Positions 18,751 through 27,731 of a DNA stretch of 64,000 nucleotides are shown here, one piece after another. The notes beneath the pieces were generated by a model. It worked only from the letters and a program-made list of their open reading frames with translations. It did not search any database and had not been told where the DNA came from. Made by a program: the position numbers and the translations under genes. The DNA comes from Paenibacillus mendelii (lineage in GTDB: Bacteria > Bacillota > Bacilli > Paenibacillales > Paenibacillaceae): contig NZ_JANHOF010000011.1 in the NCBI RefSeq assembly GCF_024498075.1, forward strand, positions 1 to 64,000. The letters run 5' to 3'. Every line of letters starts with the position of its first letter. The first letter of the stretch is position 1.

Positions 18751-21700
18751 TCAGTCGTCAAATAGTTGCTCAAGCTCGTCGTCCGACAGGCTCGTCGTCT
18801 CAAAGTCGGCGGCCGTAAATTCGCTCCTGTCCCTGCCGCAGCAATGCTCAATCACCGCTTCGAGCCGGTCCCTGTAATCGCGGACGAACCGACCGGCCGT
18901 CTCCCGCCTGAATTTGCTCAGGCTGTAAGTGACCGACAAGCGCAGCCTGCCGCCAATCGTGAAGGCCACGATGTCCAGCAGGCAAGGCAATTCATTGCGT
19001 CCGCCGCTTTCGCGCCCGGTATATTCCTCCGCATAGCCGAACATGCCTCCCGTAAAGGAAGCTTCAAAGTCGCCCAAATAATTGAACCGCACGCGCTTGC
19101 CGGAATCGCCGTCCAATTCGCCGGTTACGTGCCTGAGCACGCCGTAGCAAAGCCCGTTGTTCGGAATTCGCCGCAGCTGATCCTTCAGTCCCTTGATTTG
19201 CTCGGACAGACCGGCTTCGGGTACCGCCAGCCGTACTGGAAACAGGCTCGTGAACCAGCCGACCGTGCGCGATACGTCGAGCCCCTCGATGATTTCCTCG
19301 CGACCGTGCCGCTCGAGCTCCAAGTGGACGTCGCCGCTCCCCGCAAACTCCCGGACCGTAAGCGCCAGCGCGATCAGCATCAGCTCGTCGGCCCTCGTCC
19401 TGTAGGCGTCGTCCGCCTTGGCCGCGAGCCGCTGCGTCTCGTCCTCTGTCAGCACAAGCTCTACCGTCTCGCACTGATTCATTGCGTCCGGACCGCGATC
19501 GTAATCGTTCCACGATGAAGGGGACGCTCCGTCCAGCACGTCCTCCCAGTAGGCTTTGCTGCGGATCGCCCGCGCCCGGCCGAATCGTTCCAGCCCGGCG
19601 GCCCAAGCCTGCATGGAAGCCGTCTTCGCAGGCAGCGTCTCTTGCGCGAGCGAACGCAATCGTTCCGCCTCGACATATTCGCTAGACTTGTCCGATCCGA
19701 TAGAGGCATGAAAGCGATGAAAGCTCTTCCCGCCGGACAAGCTCGCATCCCTCGAACCGTCAGACCCTTCAGTCCCGGCTGCGCTCTCGGCCAAAGCAGA
19801 CGCGGCGTCCTGCGTCAGCCGCTCATAAGCCCGGCTTATGTCTTCGAAAATAATCCGCCACGAGATTCCGTCGACGGCCAGATGATGGGCGGCCAGCAGC
19901 AGCCGCGTTTCCCCGTCTCCCAGCCGGAACAGACAAGCCTTGATCATGATGCCGCCGGCCGGATCGAAGCTTGCTTTCAGCTTCTCGCCGAACGCGACCA
20001 TTCGCTTGCGGCCTTCGGCGGCAGGCAGGTCCGACAAATCGGCGACCCTGATCCTGTTCGGAACGAAGAGCGGCGCTTCGTTGTAATAGAGCTCGCCCCC
20101 GCCGGCGCCGACATTGATGCGGAAGGCGTCGTGACGGCGCACGACGGCGTCGAAAGCCGCCTCCAATGCGGCGAACGCCGGCTCTCCGCGCATACTCAGC
20201 AGCACAGACTGCGTGTAATGCTTCATGTCCGGCAATCGCTGTGCAAGCAGCCAAGATGCCGCCGGAATCGTTCCGACGGGACCTTCGGACGGGGCTTCGT
20301 AACCGCCGTCTGCTTCCCCCGAAGATTCCATATATAACGCCATATCCGCAAGTCTCGGATACGCCAGCATGTCCTTCACTTTGATCCGGTATCCTTCACC
20401 GGCCAGCCTCGAGGCGATTTGAATCGCTTTGATCGAATCTCCGCCGAGATGGTAGAAATTGTCCCCGGGGCTTATCCCGGCGGCATTTAGCAGCTCCTCC
20501 ACGATCGGGATCAGCGCCCGTTCCGCCGCGGTTGAAACGGTCTCCCGTTCGGCCGGGTCCAGCTCCGCCGCCTCGGGATCAGGCAGCGCCGCTTTATCGA
20601 TCTTGCCGTTGATCGTCAGCGGGATGGCGCTTAATGCGACGAAGCGGGCCGGAATCATATAGTCCGGAACGCGGTCCCTTACATATTGCGACAATTCGGC
20701 CTCGATCAGCCCGGCGACGCCGGTATAATAAGCGCATAAATAGCGGCCGCCGCTCCGGCTGACGCGGTCCGTCACCACCGCCTCCCGGATTCCGGGACGG
20801 CCGAGCAGGACGGATTCGATTTCGCCCGGCTCGATCCGGTATCCGCGGATTTTCAGCTGTCTGTCGGCTCTTCCGGCATATTCGACGACATCGCCTTCCG
20901 TAAATCTCGCAAGATCGCCCGTCCTGTACATCCGCGCGCCGGCGTTGAACGGATCGGCCATAAACCGTTCCTCCGTCAGCTCCGGTCGGTTCAAATAGCC
21001 CCGCGCGACGCCGTCTCCGGAAATGTACAGCTCCCCGGTTTCGCCGTCCGGCACCGGTTTCATGTCGGGGTCGAGCACATAGATGCTCGTATTGGCGGCC
21101 GGCACGCCGATGGGCACCGATCCGCCGGTATCTTTCGCGGGATCGAAACGGTGGATCATGCAGCCGACGACCGTCTCCGTGGGACCGTATTCGTTAAAGA
21201 TGCGAATACGGCCGCCGAAGCGCTCCGCGACGGCCGCCGCGAGATTCGCTTTCAAATCCTCGCCCCCGACGATGAAGGTGCGAACCGAGCCGCAGCCGCA
21301 GTCGGCATCCAGAAGCAGCGAAAGATGCGCGGGCGTCAGCTTGACGACGGTGGCGATTCCGTCCCGCAGGATTCGGTGCAGCACGAATTCGCTTGCGCCC
21401 TCGGGATAAACGGCGATCTGCCCGCCGCCGATGAGCGGCGTGAAGATCGAGGTGACCGTCAGATCGAAGGAGAGCGGCGAGTAGAGCGGGAACACGTCCG
21501 CAGCGTCGGCCTCCGTATAGGCACGACGCGCCCAGCAGCTGTAGTTGACCAGCCCGCGTTGCTCGATCATGGCGCCTTTCGGCGCGCCGGTTGAGCCAGA
21601 CGTGTAGATGATATAGGCAAGATCGGACGGCCCGCTTCGCTCTCCCGGATCGGACGGATCGTCCGAATATCCGCTCTCCGAAGTCAATGAAACGATCCCG

Positions 21701-23433
21701 CCCGGGAGCGGCGTTCCATCCGGCCGCTCGCCCTCCGGCACGTTCGTCAGAATCAGACCGGCTTCTGCATCCTGCAGCATGTAACGGATTCGGTCCGCCG
21801 GCAGCCCCGGATCGAGCGGCAAATAAGCGCCTCCCGCCTTCAATACGGCGAGAATGCCGACGACCGACTCGATCGAATGCCGGGCGAGCAGCCCGACGAT
21901 CGTTCCGCGCCGGACGCCTTTTCCGATCAGAACATGCGCCAGCCGGTTCGCTCTTTCATTCAAGGTCCGGTAGCTCAGCGTCTCCTCGCCCATGCGGATC
22001 GCGATACGATCCGGCGTCCCGGCCGCCTGCTCCGCGAACAGCCGGTGAATCGTCTTCTCCCGCGGATAATCCACGGCGGACTCGTTGAAATCGCGGATCC
22101 GCCGGTTCCAATCCGCTTCGGGAAGCAGGCCGAGCTCCTTGACCGGACGCTCGGGTTGCCGGATCATCTGCTCCGCCAAATGGAGCAGCCCGCGGTAGAT
22201 CCGCTCGATCCGCTCTTCCGTATAATCGCGCACTTTATAATCCATATCGAGCCGGAGCTCCCCCGATCCGGACCATTCTCTTATGATAAGCTGATAGGAA
22301 TAGAGCTGGTTTCCGCTATAAAATTCCTCGTTCAGGACCGGCGCGCCGGCAAGCTCGTCCATCATCCGCGTGTTGTAGTAGTTCACGGACGTGTCGAACA
22401 GGCTTCCGTACCCTTTTTTGTTCAACTCCAGGTCCCGCACGAGAAGATCGAACGGGTACCGCTGATGGTAGTAGCATAACGTCAGCTCCCGGCCCAATTC
22501 CAAGATCAGCTGGTCAACAGCCAAATTGGAATCGATCCGGAAGCGGAACGGCATCGTGCTCGTAAACATCCCGACGGTTTTTTTTTCTTTTCGGCCCGCC
22601 CGGTTGAACAGCGGCAGGCCGATGACGATATCGTCCCGCCGCGACGTTATATATAGATAGATGAAATGCATGGCGACGAAGAACGCATACGGCGACATGG
22701 ACCGCTCTTCGGCAAACCGCTTGATACGCCCGGCAAGACCGCTTTCGATCCGGAACGTCCGCCGCCTTCCCTCGCCGCTCTCCATGCCGGACTTGCCGGC
22801 AGGTTCCGGCAGCAAAGCGAATTTATCACTCCAGAACGATTTGTTTTTCATGAAGCGGGCGGACGCCAGGTATGAGCGCTCCTGATCGATATAGTCGAGA
22901 TAGGAGTGCCCGTCCCGGATATCCGGCACGTCTCCTCGGGACAGCTGCGAATACGCGTCGAAAATTTGCTCGGTCAGCAAATTCATCGACCAGCCGTCGG
23001 CAGCGATATGATGAACCTTGGCGAAATAGCCGCTGTCGCCGCCCGGCAATTTGAACAAGGTGAAACGATACAGCCTGTTGTCGCAGAGCGGCATCGGCGC
23101 CGCCGCTTCCCGCCGCACCCAGTCGGCGAAACGCTCCTCCCCATCCGGAAAATCGCCGAAATCGAACATTTCAACCGGAAAAGCTTCATCTTCGCCGATA
23201 TATTGCCTGACCTCGCCCTCCGATTCGGCCAGACGGAGCCGGATGCCTTCGTTTGCCCGCACGAACAGGCGGATCGCCTCTTCCAGCAGATGTAAATCCG
23301 TCTCCCCATGTATGCGCACGGTGCCGCCGATATTGTGCATCGGCTGGCCGGGATTGATTTTCTCCATGTACCAGATTCGTTTCTGGGGATGGGTAAGCGG
23401 ATACGTTTCCGTACGATTTCGAACGTCTTTCAT
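18751..23433 (-). CDS. NRPS-2: starter C-A(Asn)-T-E, 1560 aa
   Basis: Single-module NRPS. C domain at 10-440 with HHIAADG (141-147); its N-terminus (YPLTHPQKRIWYMEKINPG) closely resembles the first, lipid-attaching C domain of surfactin synthetase SrfAA. A domain at 465-950 has the code DLTKIGEVGK, the standard Asn code. T domain Ser1000 sits in LGGDS, the form usual before E domains. E domain at 1055-1540 carries HHLAVDG (1183-1189) and SRTVGWFTSLFPV. Inference: this protein starts the assembly line by acylating Asn and epimerising it, giving acyl-D-Asn for the DCL-type C1 of NRPS-3. I prefer the ATG at 23433, which has GGAGG 8 nt upstream; a GTG at 23451 overlapping the PKS stop is the alternative. 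The acyl chain length cannot be read. Confidence 0.93.
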   Translation of the reverse strand: MKDVRNRTETYPLTHPQKRIWYMEKINPGQPMHNIGGTVRIHGETDLHLLEEAIRLFVRANEGIRLRLAESEGEVRQYIGEDEAFPVEMFDFGDFPDGEERFADWVRREAAAPMPLCDNRLYRFTLFKLPGGDSGYFAKVHHIAADGWSMNLLTEQIFDAYSQLSRGDVPDIRDGHSYLDYIDQERSYLASARFMKNKSFWSDKFALLPEPAGKSGMESGEGRRRTFRIESGLAGRIKRFAEERSMSPYAFFVAMHFIYLYITSRRDDIVIGLPLFNRAGRKEKKTVGMFTSTMPFRFRIDSNLAVDQLILELGRELTLCYYHQRYPFDLLVRDLELNKKGYGSLFDTSVNYYNTRMMDELAGAPVLNEEFYSGNQLYSYQLIIREWSGSGELRLDMDYKVRDYTEERIERIYRGLLHLAEQMIRQPERPVKELGLLPEADWNRRIRDFNESAVDYPREKTIHRLFAEQAAGTPDRIAIRMGEETLSYRTLNERANRLAHVLIGKGVRRGTIVGLLARHSIESVVGILAVLKAGGAYLPLDPGLPADRIRYMLQDAEAGLILTNVPEGERPDGTPLPGGIVSLTSESGYSDDPSDPGERSGPSDLAYIIYTSGSTGAPKGAMIEQRGLVNYSCWARRAYTEADAADVFPLYSPLSFDLTVTSIFTPLIGGGQIAVYPEGASEFVLHRILRDGIATVVKLTPAHLSLLLDADCGCGSVRTFIVGGEDLKANLAAAVAERFGGRIRIFNEYGPTETVVGCMIHRFDPAKDTGGSVPIGVPAANTSIYVLDPDMKPVPDGETGELYISGDGVARGYLNRPELTEERFMADPFNAGARMYRTGDLARFTEGDVVEYAGRADRQLKIRGYRIEPGEIESVLLGRPGIREAVVTDRVSRSGGRYLCAYYTGVAGLIEAELSQYVRDRVPDYMIPARFVALSAIPLTINGKIDKAALPDPEAAELDPAERETVSTAAERALIPIVEELLNAAGISPGDNFYHLGGDSIKAIQIASRLAGEGYRIKVKDMLAYPRLADMALYMESSGEADGGYEAPSEGPVGTIPAASWLLAQRLPDMKHYTQSVLLSMRGEPAFAALEAAFDAVVRRHDAFRINVGAGGGELYYNEAPLFVPNRIRVADLSDLPAAEGRKRMVAFGEKLKASFDPAGGIMIKACLFRLGDGETRLLLAAHHLAVDGISWRIIFEDISRAYERLTQDAASALAESAAGTEGSDGSRDASLSGGKSFHRFHASIGSDKSSEYVEAERLRSLAQETLPAKTASMQAWAAGLERFGRARAIRSKAYWEDVLDGASPSSWNDYDRGPDAMNQCETVELVLTEDETQRLAAKADDAYRTRADELMLIALALTVREFAGSGDVHLELERHGREEIIEGLDVSRTVGWFTSLFPVRLAVPEAGLSEQIKGLKDQLRRIPNNGLCYGVLRHVTGELDGDSGKRVRFNYLGDFEASFTGGMFGYAEEYTGRESGGRNELPCLLDIVAFTIGGRLRLSVTYSLSKFRRETAGRFVRDYRDRLEAVIEHCCGRDRSEFTAADFETTSLSDDELEQLFDD

Positions 23434-23450
23434 GCGCCGCACCTCCGTCA

Positions 23451-26400
23451 CTACAAAAAATTCGCTGCCCGGCAGTGCGCGATCATTTTGCCCGCCTGCC
23501 GCTCGTCCAGCATGCTCCAGACAAATCCCGTCCGGGCCAGCAGCTCGTTCGTCTTGTCGCTCGCCGGATGAAAAAGCGTATGCCCGGACGGATCGTCAAG
23601 ATCGTCCCGATCTTCTCCGATGCTGTGCAGCTGAATCGTGTACAAATCGGTTTCGTGTCCGGAATTTCCGTCATCGTCATACACCGCGTCGAGAAACGGC
23701 TCCAGCGGCAATTCGACGACGCCGAGCCCGAGACCCGGCAAAGTGAGCAGCTCGGACATGCTGATGGCATGTGGATTGCAAATATGAAACGTCTCGCCTT
23801 GCAGCGCCTCCCGGTCGAACAAGCTGACGATCGCCCGGCTGACATCGTCCACGCACGAGAAATCCGTATCCCGCTCCATTTCCGGAACGAAACCGATCGC
23901 CGCGTAGGACCGGATCAAGGAATAAATCGCATTCTGCTCGATATTCGTCTGGAATTTGCCGTTGACGGAGTCGAAGACGATATTGCCGACGCGGTAAATC
24001 GACGCTTCGAGACCTTGCTTCCGCGCTTCGAGCAGCAGCTTCTCCGCCTCGAACTTCGTCGCCGCGTAAGCGCCCGCCATCGTCTGCCCGACGTCACCGT
24101 CGTATTCCGTGAACAGGATGTCCCGCTTGTCCAGGACCGTACCGGACGCAACCGCCATCGTTGAGATATGATGGAACGCTTTTTTGCCGCCGGCAAGCGC
24201 GAAGCCGATCAACTGTTTCGTTGCCGTAATATTGGCCTCGTAGGAATCGTCGTATTTGCCGTAATGGCTTACGTTGGCCGCCGAATGCAGCACGCAATCG
24301 ATGCGATCGGCAAGCCTGCCGTACTCGCCTTGTTCCAGCCCGAGACCGCTCTTCGTCAGATCGCCGCGGTAAACGAACAGCCTCCGCTTCCAGTTGCCGT
24401 AAAAGTTTGGACCGAAATAATGGCGAAGCTTCTCCAGCAGCCGGTTCCCGGCTTCTTCCCGGCTTCCGCTTCTGACGATCAGATGAATGTCGGCCTCGGT
24501 GCGGGTCAGCAGCTCGCGCAGCAGATAGATGCCGAGATAACCCGTGCTTCCGGTCAATAAAATATCGCGATACACCGTCCTTCGGCTGAGATCGGCGGTA
24601 CCATAGGCGCGGTTCCGCTCCTCGTACAAACGGCGCATGGGCGCAAGCTCGACGATAGAGTCCGCGCTTATGCGGTATCGCTCCCGCCGCGCCAGCAAGT
24701 ACCGCTTCATCGCCGCCTTTTCGATCAAACCGCCTGCCGTGCGGCTCCGGATTTTCCGCGCCAGATCGGACGCCCGCGGATGCTCGAACAGCTGCCCGAG
24801 CGAGATCCTCAGCTCGCCCTGCAGCCGGGCGACGACGCCCACGGCCGACAGCGAATTGCCGCCCAGCTCGAAAAAATCGTCATGGACGCCGACGTTTTTC
24901 ACGCCGGTAACTTCACTAAATGCCGCAGCGATAAGCCGCTCCTTGTCCGCTAGGGAAACCGCCCCTTTTACGGCGGATACACCGCCGCCGGCGGCCGGCG
25001 TTTCCGTCTCAGTCCGGGCGGCGGCCGCTTCATGACGGCCGTCCATGTCGGGCCGTTCGCCCCGCTCTCCACGGCCGCCGCGGGAGCGGATACTGTAATA
25101 GTTGCGGTCGAACGGGTAGGTGGGAAGCGGGATGCTTAGCCGGCGTTCGCCGGCGTAGTATCGCGTCCAATCGACATCGACGCCGTGGACGTGCAGCTTC
25201 CCGAGCGCGCGGAGTAGCAGCTCGTCGTCCCCCTCGCGCGCATTCGCGGATCCCGCCACGTTCACGATCACGTTCCGCTTTGCGGCATTTTCATCAAGCT
25301 GCTGCCTGACGAACGAGCCGAGCGCTCTACCGGGACCGACCTCGACGAAGACGCTGTCCGCGTCCGCCAGCAGGCGGCCGATTCCTTCGAAAAATTGGAC
25401 CGTTCCGCGCAAATGGTTGGCCCAGTAGGCGGGATCGGCCGCCTCGGATGCCGAAATCCACGTTCCCGTCACATTGGAGATATACGGAATGTTCGGCACG
25501 TTCAGGGAAACGCTCTCGACCACCGCCTTGAACGGCTCCACAATCGGGTCCATCATCGCGGAATGAAAGGCATGGGACGTCTGCAGCCGTTTATAACGGA
25601 TTTCCTCGCGCGCCAGGACGGCTTCCAATGCCTCAAGCTCTCCGAAAGAACCGGAGACGACGCAGAGCGCCGGGCCGTTCGACACGGCGACGGAAAGGCC
25701 GGGCGTCAGCAGCGGCCCGACCTTCTCCGCGGACGCCATCACGCTCGTCATGCCGCCAGCCGGAAGCTTCTGCATCAGCTCGGCGCGCGCCGACACCAGT
25801 GCCAGCGCGTCCTCCAGCGTCAGTACGCCGGATAGGCAGGCGGCGGCATATTCGCCCAGGCTGTGGCCGATCATCCTGTCCGGTCGGACGCCCCAGCTCA
25901 TGAGCAGCTCGGCCAGCGCATATTCGAATATAAAAATTGCAGGCTGAGTATAAGAAGTCTGATGAATCCTCCCGCTCATTCCTGCCTCTTTGTCCGCCGG
26001 ATATAAAACGTCCTTCCAGTCGCATGCACTCGTTTCCGACAGAATGCGGCAGCACCGGTCGACGGCTTCGCGGAACGCCGCCTCTTCCCGGTAGAGCGCC
26101 TCTCCCATGCCCGCGTACTGTGCCCCTTGACCCGGGAACATGAAGATAACCGGCCTGTCGGCGTCATCCGCGACCGCCGTGAGCACGTTTGAAGAATCCG
26201 GCGAGGAGAGCGCTGCCTTCGCTTCCTCCACACCGCGGGCGGTAAGCACTCTGCGGTACTTGAGCTGTTTCCTTCCGGTCAGCAGCGTATACGCGACATC
26301 GGGCAAACGAACGTCCGGATTGCGGTCCAAATAGCCGGCAAGCCGCTTCGTCTGATCGTCAAGTGATTTCATCGATTGCGCGGAGAGCGCCAGCAGCTGC

Positions 26401-27731
26401 GCCTCCCGGCCGCGGTCCGGCGCCGTCCGCTCCGGCGCCTCCTCCAGCACCACATGGGCGTTCGTGCCGCCGATGCCGAACGAGCTGACCCCGGCGCGCA
26501 GCGGAAATTCCGGCACGTCCCAATCTTTCAGAGCGGTATTGACATAGAACGGGCTGTTAGCAAAATCGATTTTGCCGTTCGGTTTGCTGAAGTTGATGCT
26601 CGGCGGAATTTGCCGGTGCCGCAGCGCGAGCGCCGTCTTGATCAAACCGGCGACGCCCGCCGCGTTGTCGAGATGGCCGATGTTCCCCTTCACGGAACCG
26701 ACGCCGCAATAGACCCGTCTGCCTCCGCTGCTGCCGAACGCCAGCTTCAGCCCTTCGATTTCGATCGGATCGCCGAGGACGGTCCCGGTCCCGTGCGCCT
26801 CCACATACGTGACGCTATACGGCTCGACCTCGGCCATCGCCTGGGCGGACTTGATGACCTCCGCCTGGCCGGCCACGCTCGGCGCGGTGAAGCCGACCTT
26901 ATCGCGCCCGTCGTTGTTGACCGCAGAGCCCTTGATGACGGCATAAATGTAATCGCCGCTCTCGACGGCGTCCTGCAGCCGCTTCAGCACGACGATGCCC
27001 GCTCCGCTGCCGTTCACCGTTCCCCGGGCATCGGCGTCGAACGGTCTGCAGTGACCGTCCGGTGACATAATCATTCCTTCCTGATAACGGTAGCCCTTCA
27101 CTTCCGGCAGCGTCACGGTCACCCCGCCAGCCAGCGCCGTATCGCAATCGCCGGCAAGCAGCCCCTGGCAGGCGAGATGAACGGCGACGAGCGAGGAGGA
27201 GCATGCCGTCTGCACCGTATAGCCCGGACCTTGCAGATCGAGCTGATGCGACAATCGCGTACCGAAAAATTGCGAGCCGGCGAGCAGGTTCGCCTCTCTC
27301 AAAAAATCCGGCGCCCGTTCGAACACGTCGTTCATCCAGTACAGGCTCGTCGACGCCCCGATATAGACTCCGATCAGTCCTTTCCCCCGCTCCCCCATGC
27401 AGCCGGCATCCTCCAGCGCCTCCCAGGCGCATTCGTGGAGCACCTTGAGCTGGGGGTCCATTACCTCCGCCTCCCGGGGCGTATACGCGAACAGCTGCGT
27501 ATCGAACCATTCCGAGCCGCGGATGATTCCGCCGGCTTTGACATAATCCGAGCCGCGGATCGTCTCCGCGCCGATGCCTGCGGCAAGCAGCTCGTCGTCC
27601 GAGAAGAAGGAGATCGCTTCCGTGCCGTTCTTCAGCAGCTCCCAGAAGCTGCTTACGTCGTCCGCGCCCGGAACCCGGCATGCCATGCCGACGATCGCGA
27701 TCTCGAGACCGGTCGCCTTGCAATCTCTCAT
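23451..27731 (-). CDS. PKS module with reductive release: KS-AT-ACP-R, 1426 aa
   Basis: Type I polyketide synthase. KS 8-430 has Cys177 in TACSSS, His313 in EAHGTGT and His353 in GNIGH. AT 525-815 has Ser624 in GHSLGEY and HAFH at 720-723, both indicating malonyl-CoA. A carrier domain has Ser960 in LGGNS. Residues 1055-1426 are a thioester reductase of the short-chain-dehydrogenase type: GSTGYLG (1061-1067) for NAD(P)H, Thr1191 in HISTM, and Tyr1222/Lys1226 in YAATK. There is no KR, DH or ER. Inference: it adds one malonyl unit to a peptide, leaves the beta-ketone and releases the chain as an aldehyde or, after a second reduction, an alcohol. A releasing domain in the second synthetase gene of the operon means gene order is not assembly order. 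It overlaps NRPS-1 by ATGA and has a GGAGGG-rich site before the ATG. Confidence 0.93.
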   Translation of the reverse strand: MRDCKATGLEIAIVGMACRVPGADDVSSFWELLKNGTEAISFFSDDELLAAGIGAETIRGSDYVKAGGIIRGSEWFDTQLFAYTPREAEVMDPQLKVLHECAWEALEDAGCMGERGKGLIGVYIGASTSLYWMNDVFERAPDFLREANLLAGSQFFGTRLSHQLDLQGPGYTVQTACSSSLVAVHLACQGLLAGDCDTALAGGVTVTLPEVKGYRYQEGMIMSPDGHCRPFDADARGTVNGSGAGIVVLKRLQDAVESGDYIYAVIKGSAVNNDGRDKVGFTAPSVAGQAEVIKSAQAMAEVEPYSVTYVEAHGTGTVLGDPIEIEGLKLAFGSSGGRRVYCGVGSVKGNIGHLDNAAGVAGLIKTALALRHRQIPPSINFSKPNGKIDFANSPFYVNTALKDWDVPEFPLRAGVSSFGIGGTNAHVVLEEAPERTAPDRGREAQLLALSAQSMKSLDDQTKRLAGYLDRNPDVRLPDVAYTLLTGRKQLKYRRVLTARGVEEAKAALSSPDSSNVLTAVADDADRPVIFMFPGQGAQYAGMGEALYREEAAFREAVDRCCRILSETSACDWKDVLYPADKEAGMSGRIHQTSYTQPAIFIFEYALAELLMSWGVRPDRMIGHSLGEYAAACLSGVLTLEDALALVSARAELMQKLPAGGMTSVMASAEKVGPLLTPGLSVAVSNGPALCVVSGSFGELEALEAVLAREEIRYKRLQTSHAFHSAMMDPIVEPFKAVVESVSLNVPNIPYISNVTGTWISASEAADPAYWANHLRGTVQFFEGIGRLLADADSVFVEVGPGRALGSFVRQQLDENAAKRNVIVNVAGSANAREGDDELLLRALGKLHVHGVDVDWTRYYAGERRLSIPLPTYPFDRNYYSIRSRGGRGERGERPDMDGRHEAAAARTETETPAAGGGVSAVKGAVSLADKERLIAAAFSEVTGVKNVGVHDDFFELGGNSLSAVGVVARLQGELRISLGQLFEHPRASDLARKIRSRTAGGLIEKAAMKRYLLARRERYRISADSIVELAPMRRLYEERNRAYGTADLSRRTVYRDILLTGSTGYLGIYLLRELLTRTEADIHLIVRSGSREEAGNRLLEKLRHYFGPNFYGNWKRRLFVYRGDLTKSGLGLEQGEYGRLADRIDCVLHSAANVSHYGKYDDSYEANITATKQLIGFALAGGKKAFHHISTMAVASGTVLDKRDILFTEYDGDVGQTMAGAYAATKFEAEKLLLEARKQGLEASIYRVGNIVFDSVNGKFQTNIEQNAIYSLIRSYAAIGFVPEMERDTDFSCVDDVSRAIVSLFDREALQGETFHICNPHAISMSELLTLPGLGLGVVELPLEPFLDAVYDDDGNSGHETDLYTIQLHSIGEDRDDLDDPSGHTLFHPASDKTNELLARTGFVWSMLDERQAGKMIAHCRAANFL

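Noticed and set aside
18714..18851. An extra 46 codons at the start of the peptidase-exporter gene
   Set aside because: They overlap the end of NRPS-2, have no ribosome binding site and precede the signal peptide. The ATG at 18713 has both a site and a proper signal start.
23451..24569. R domain as a Dieckmann-type tetramate-forming R* domain
   Set aside because: The catalytic Tyr and Lys and the nucleotide-binding glycines are all present; R* domains typically lose the Tyr.
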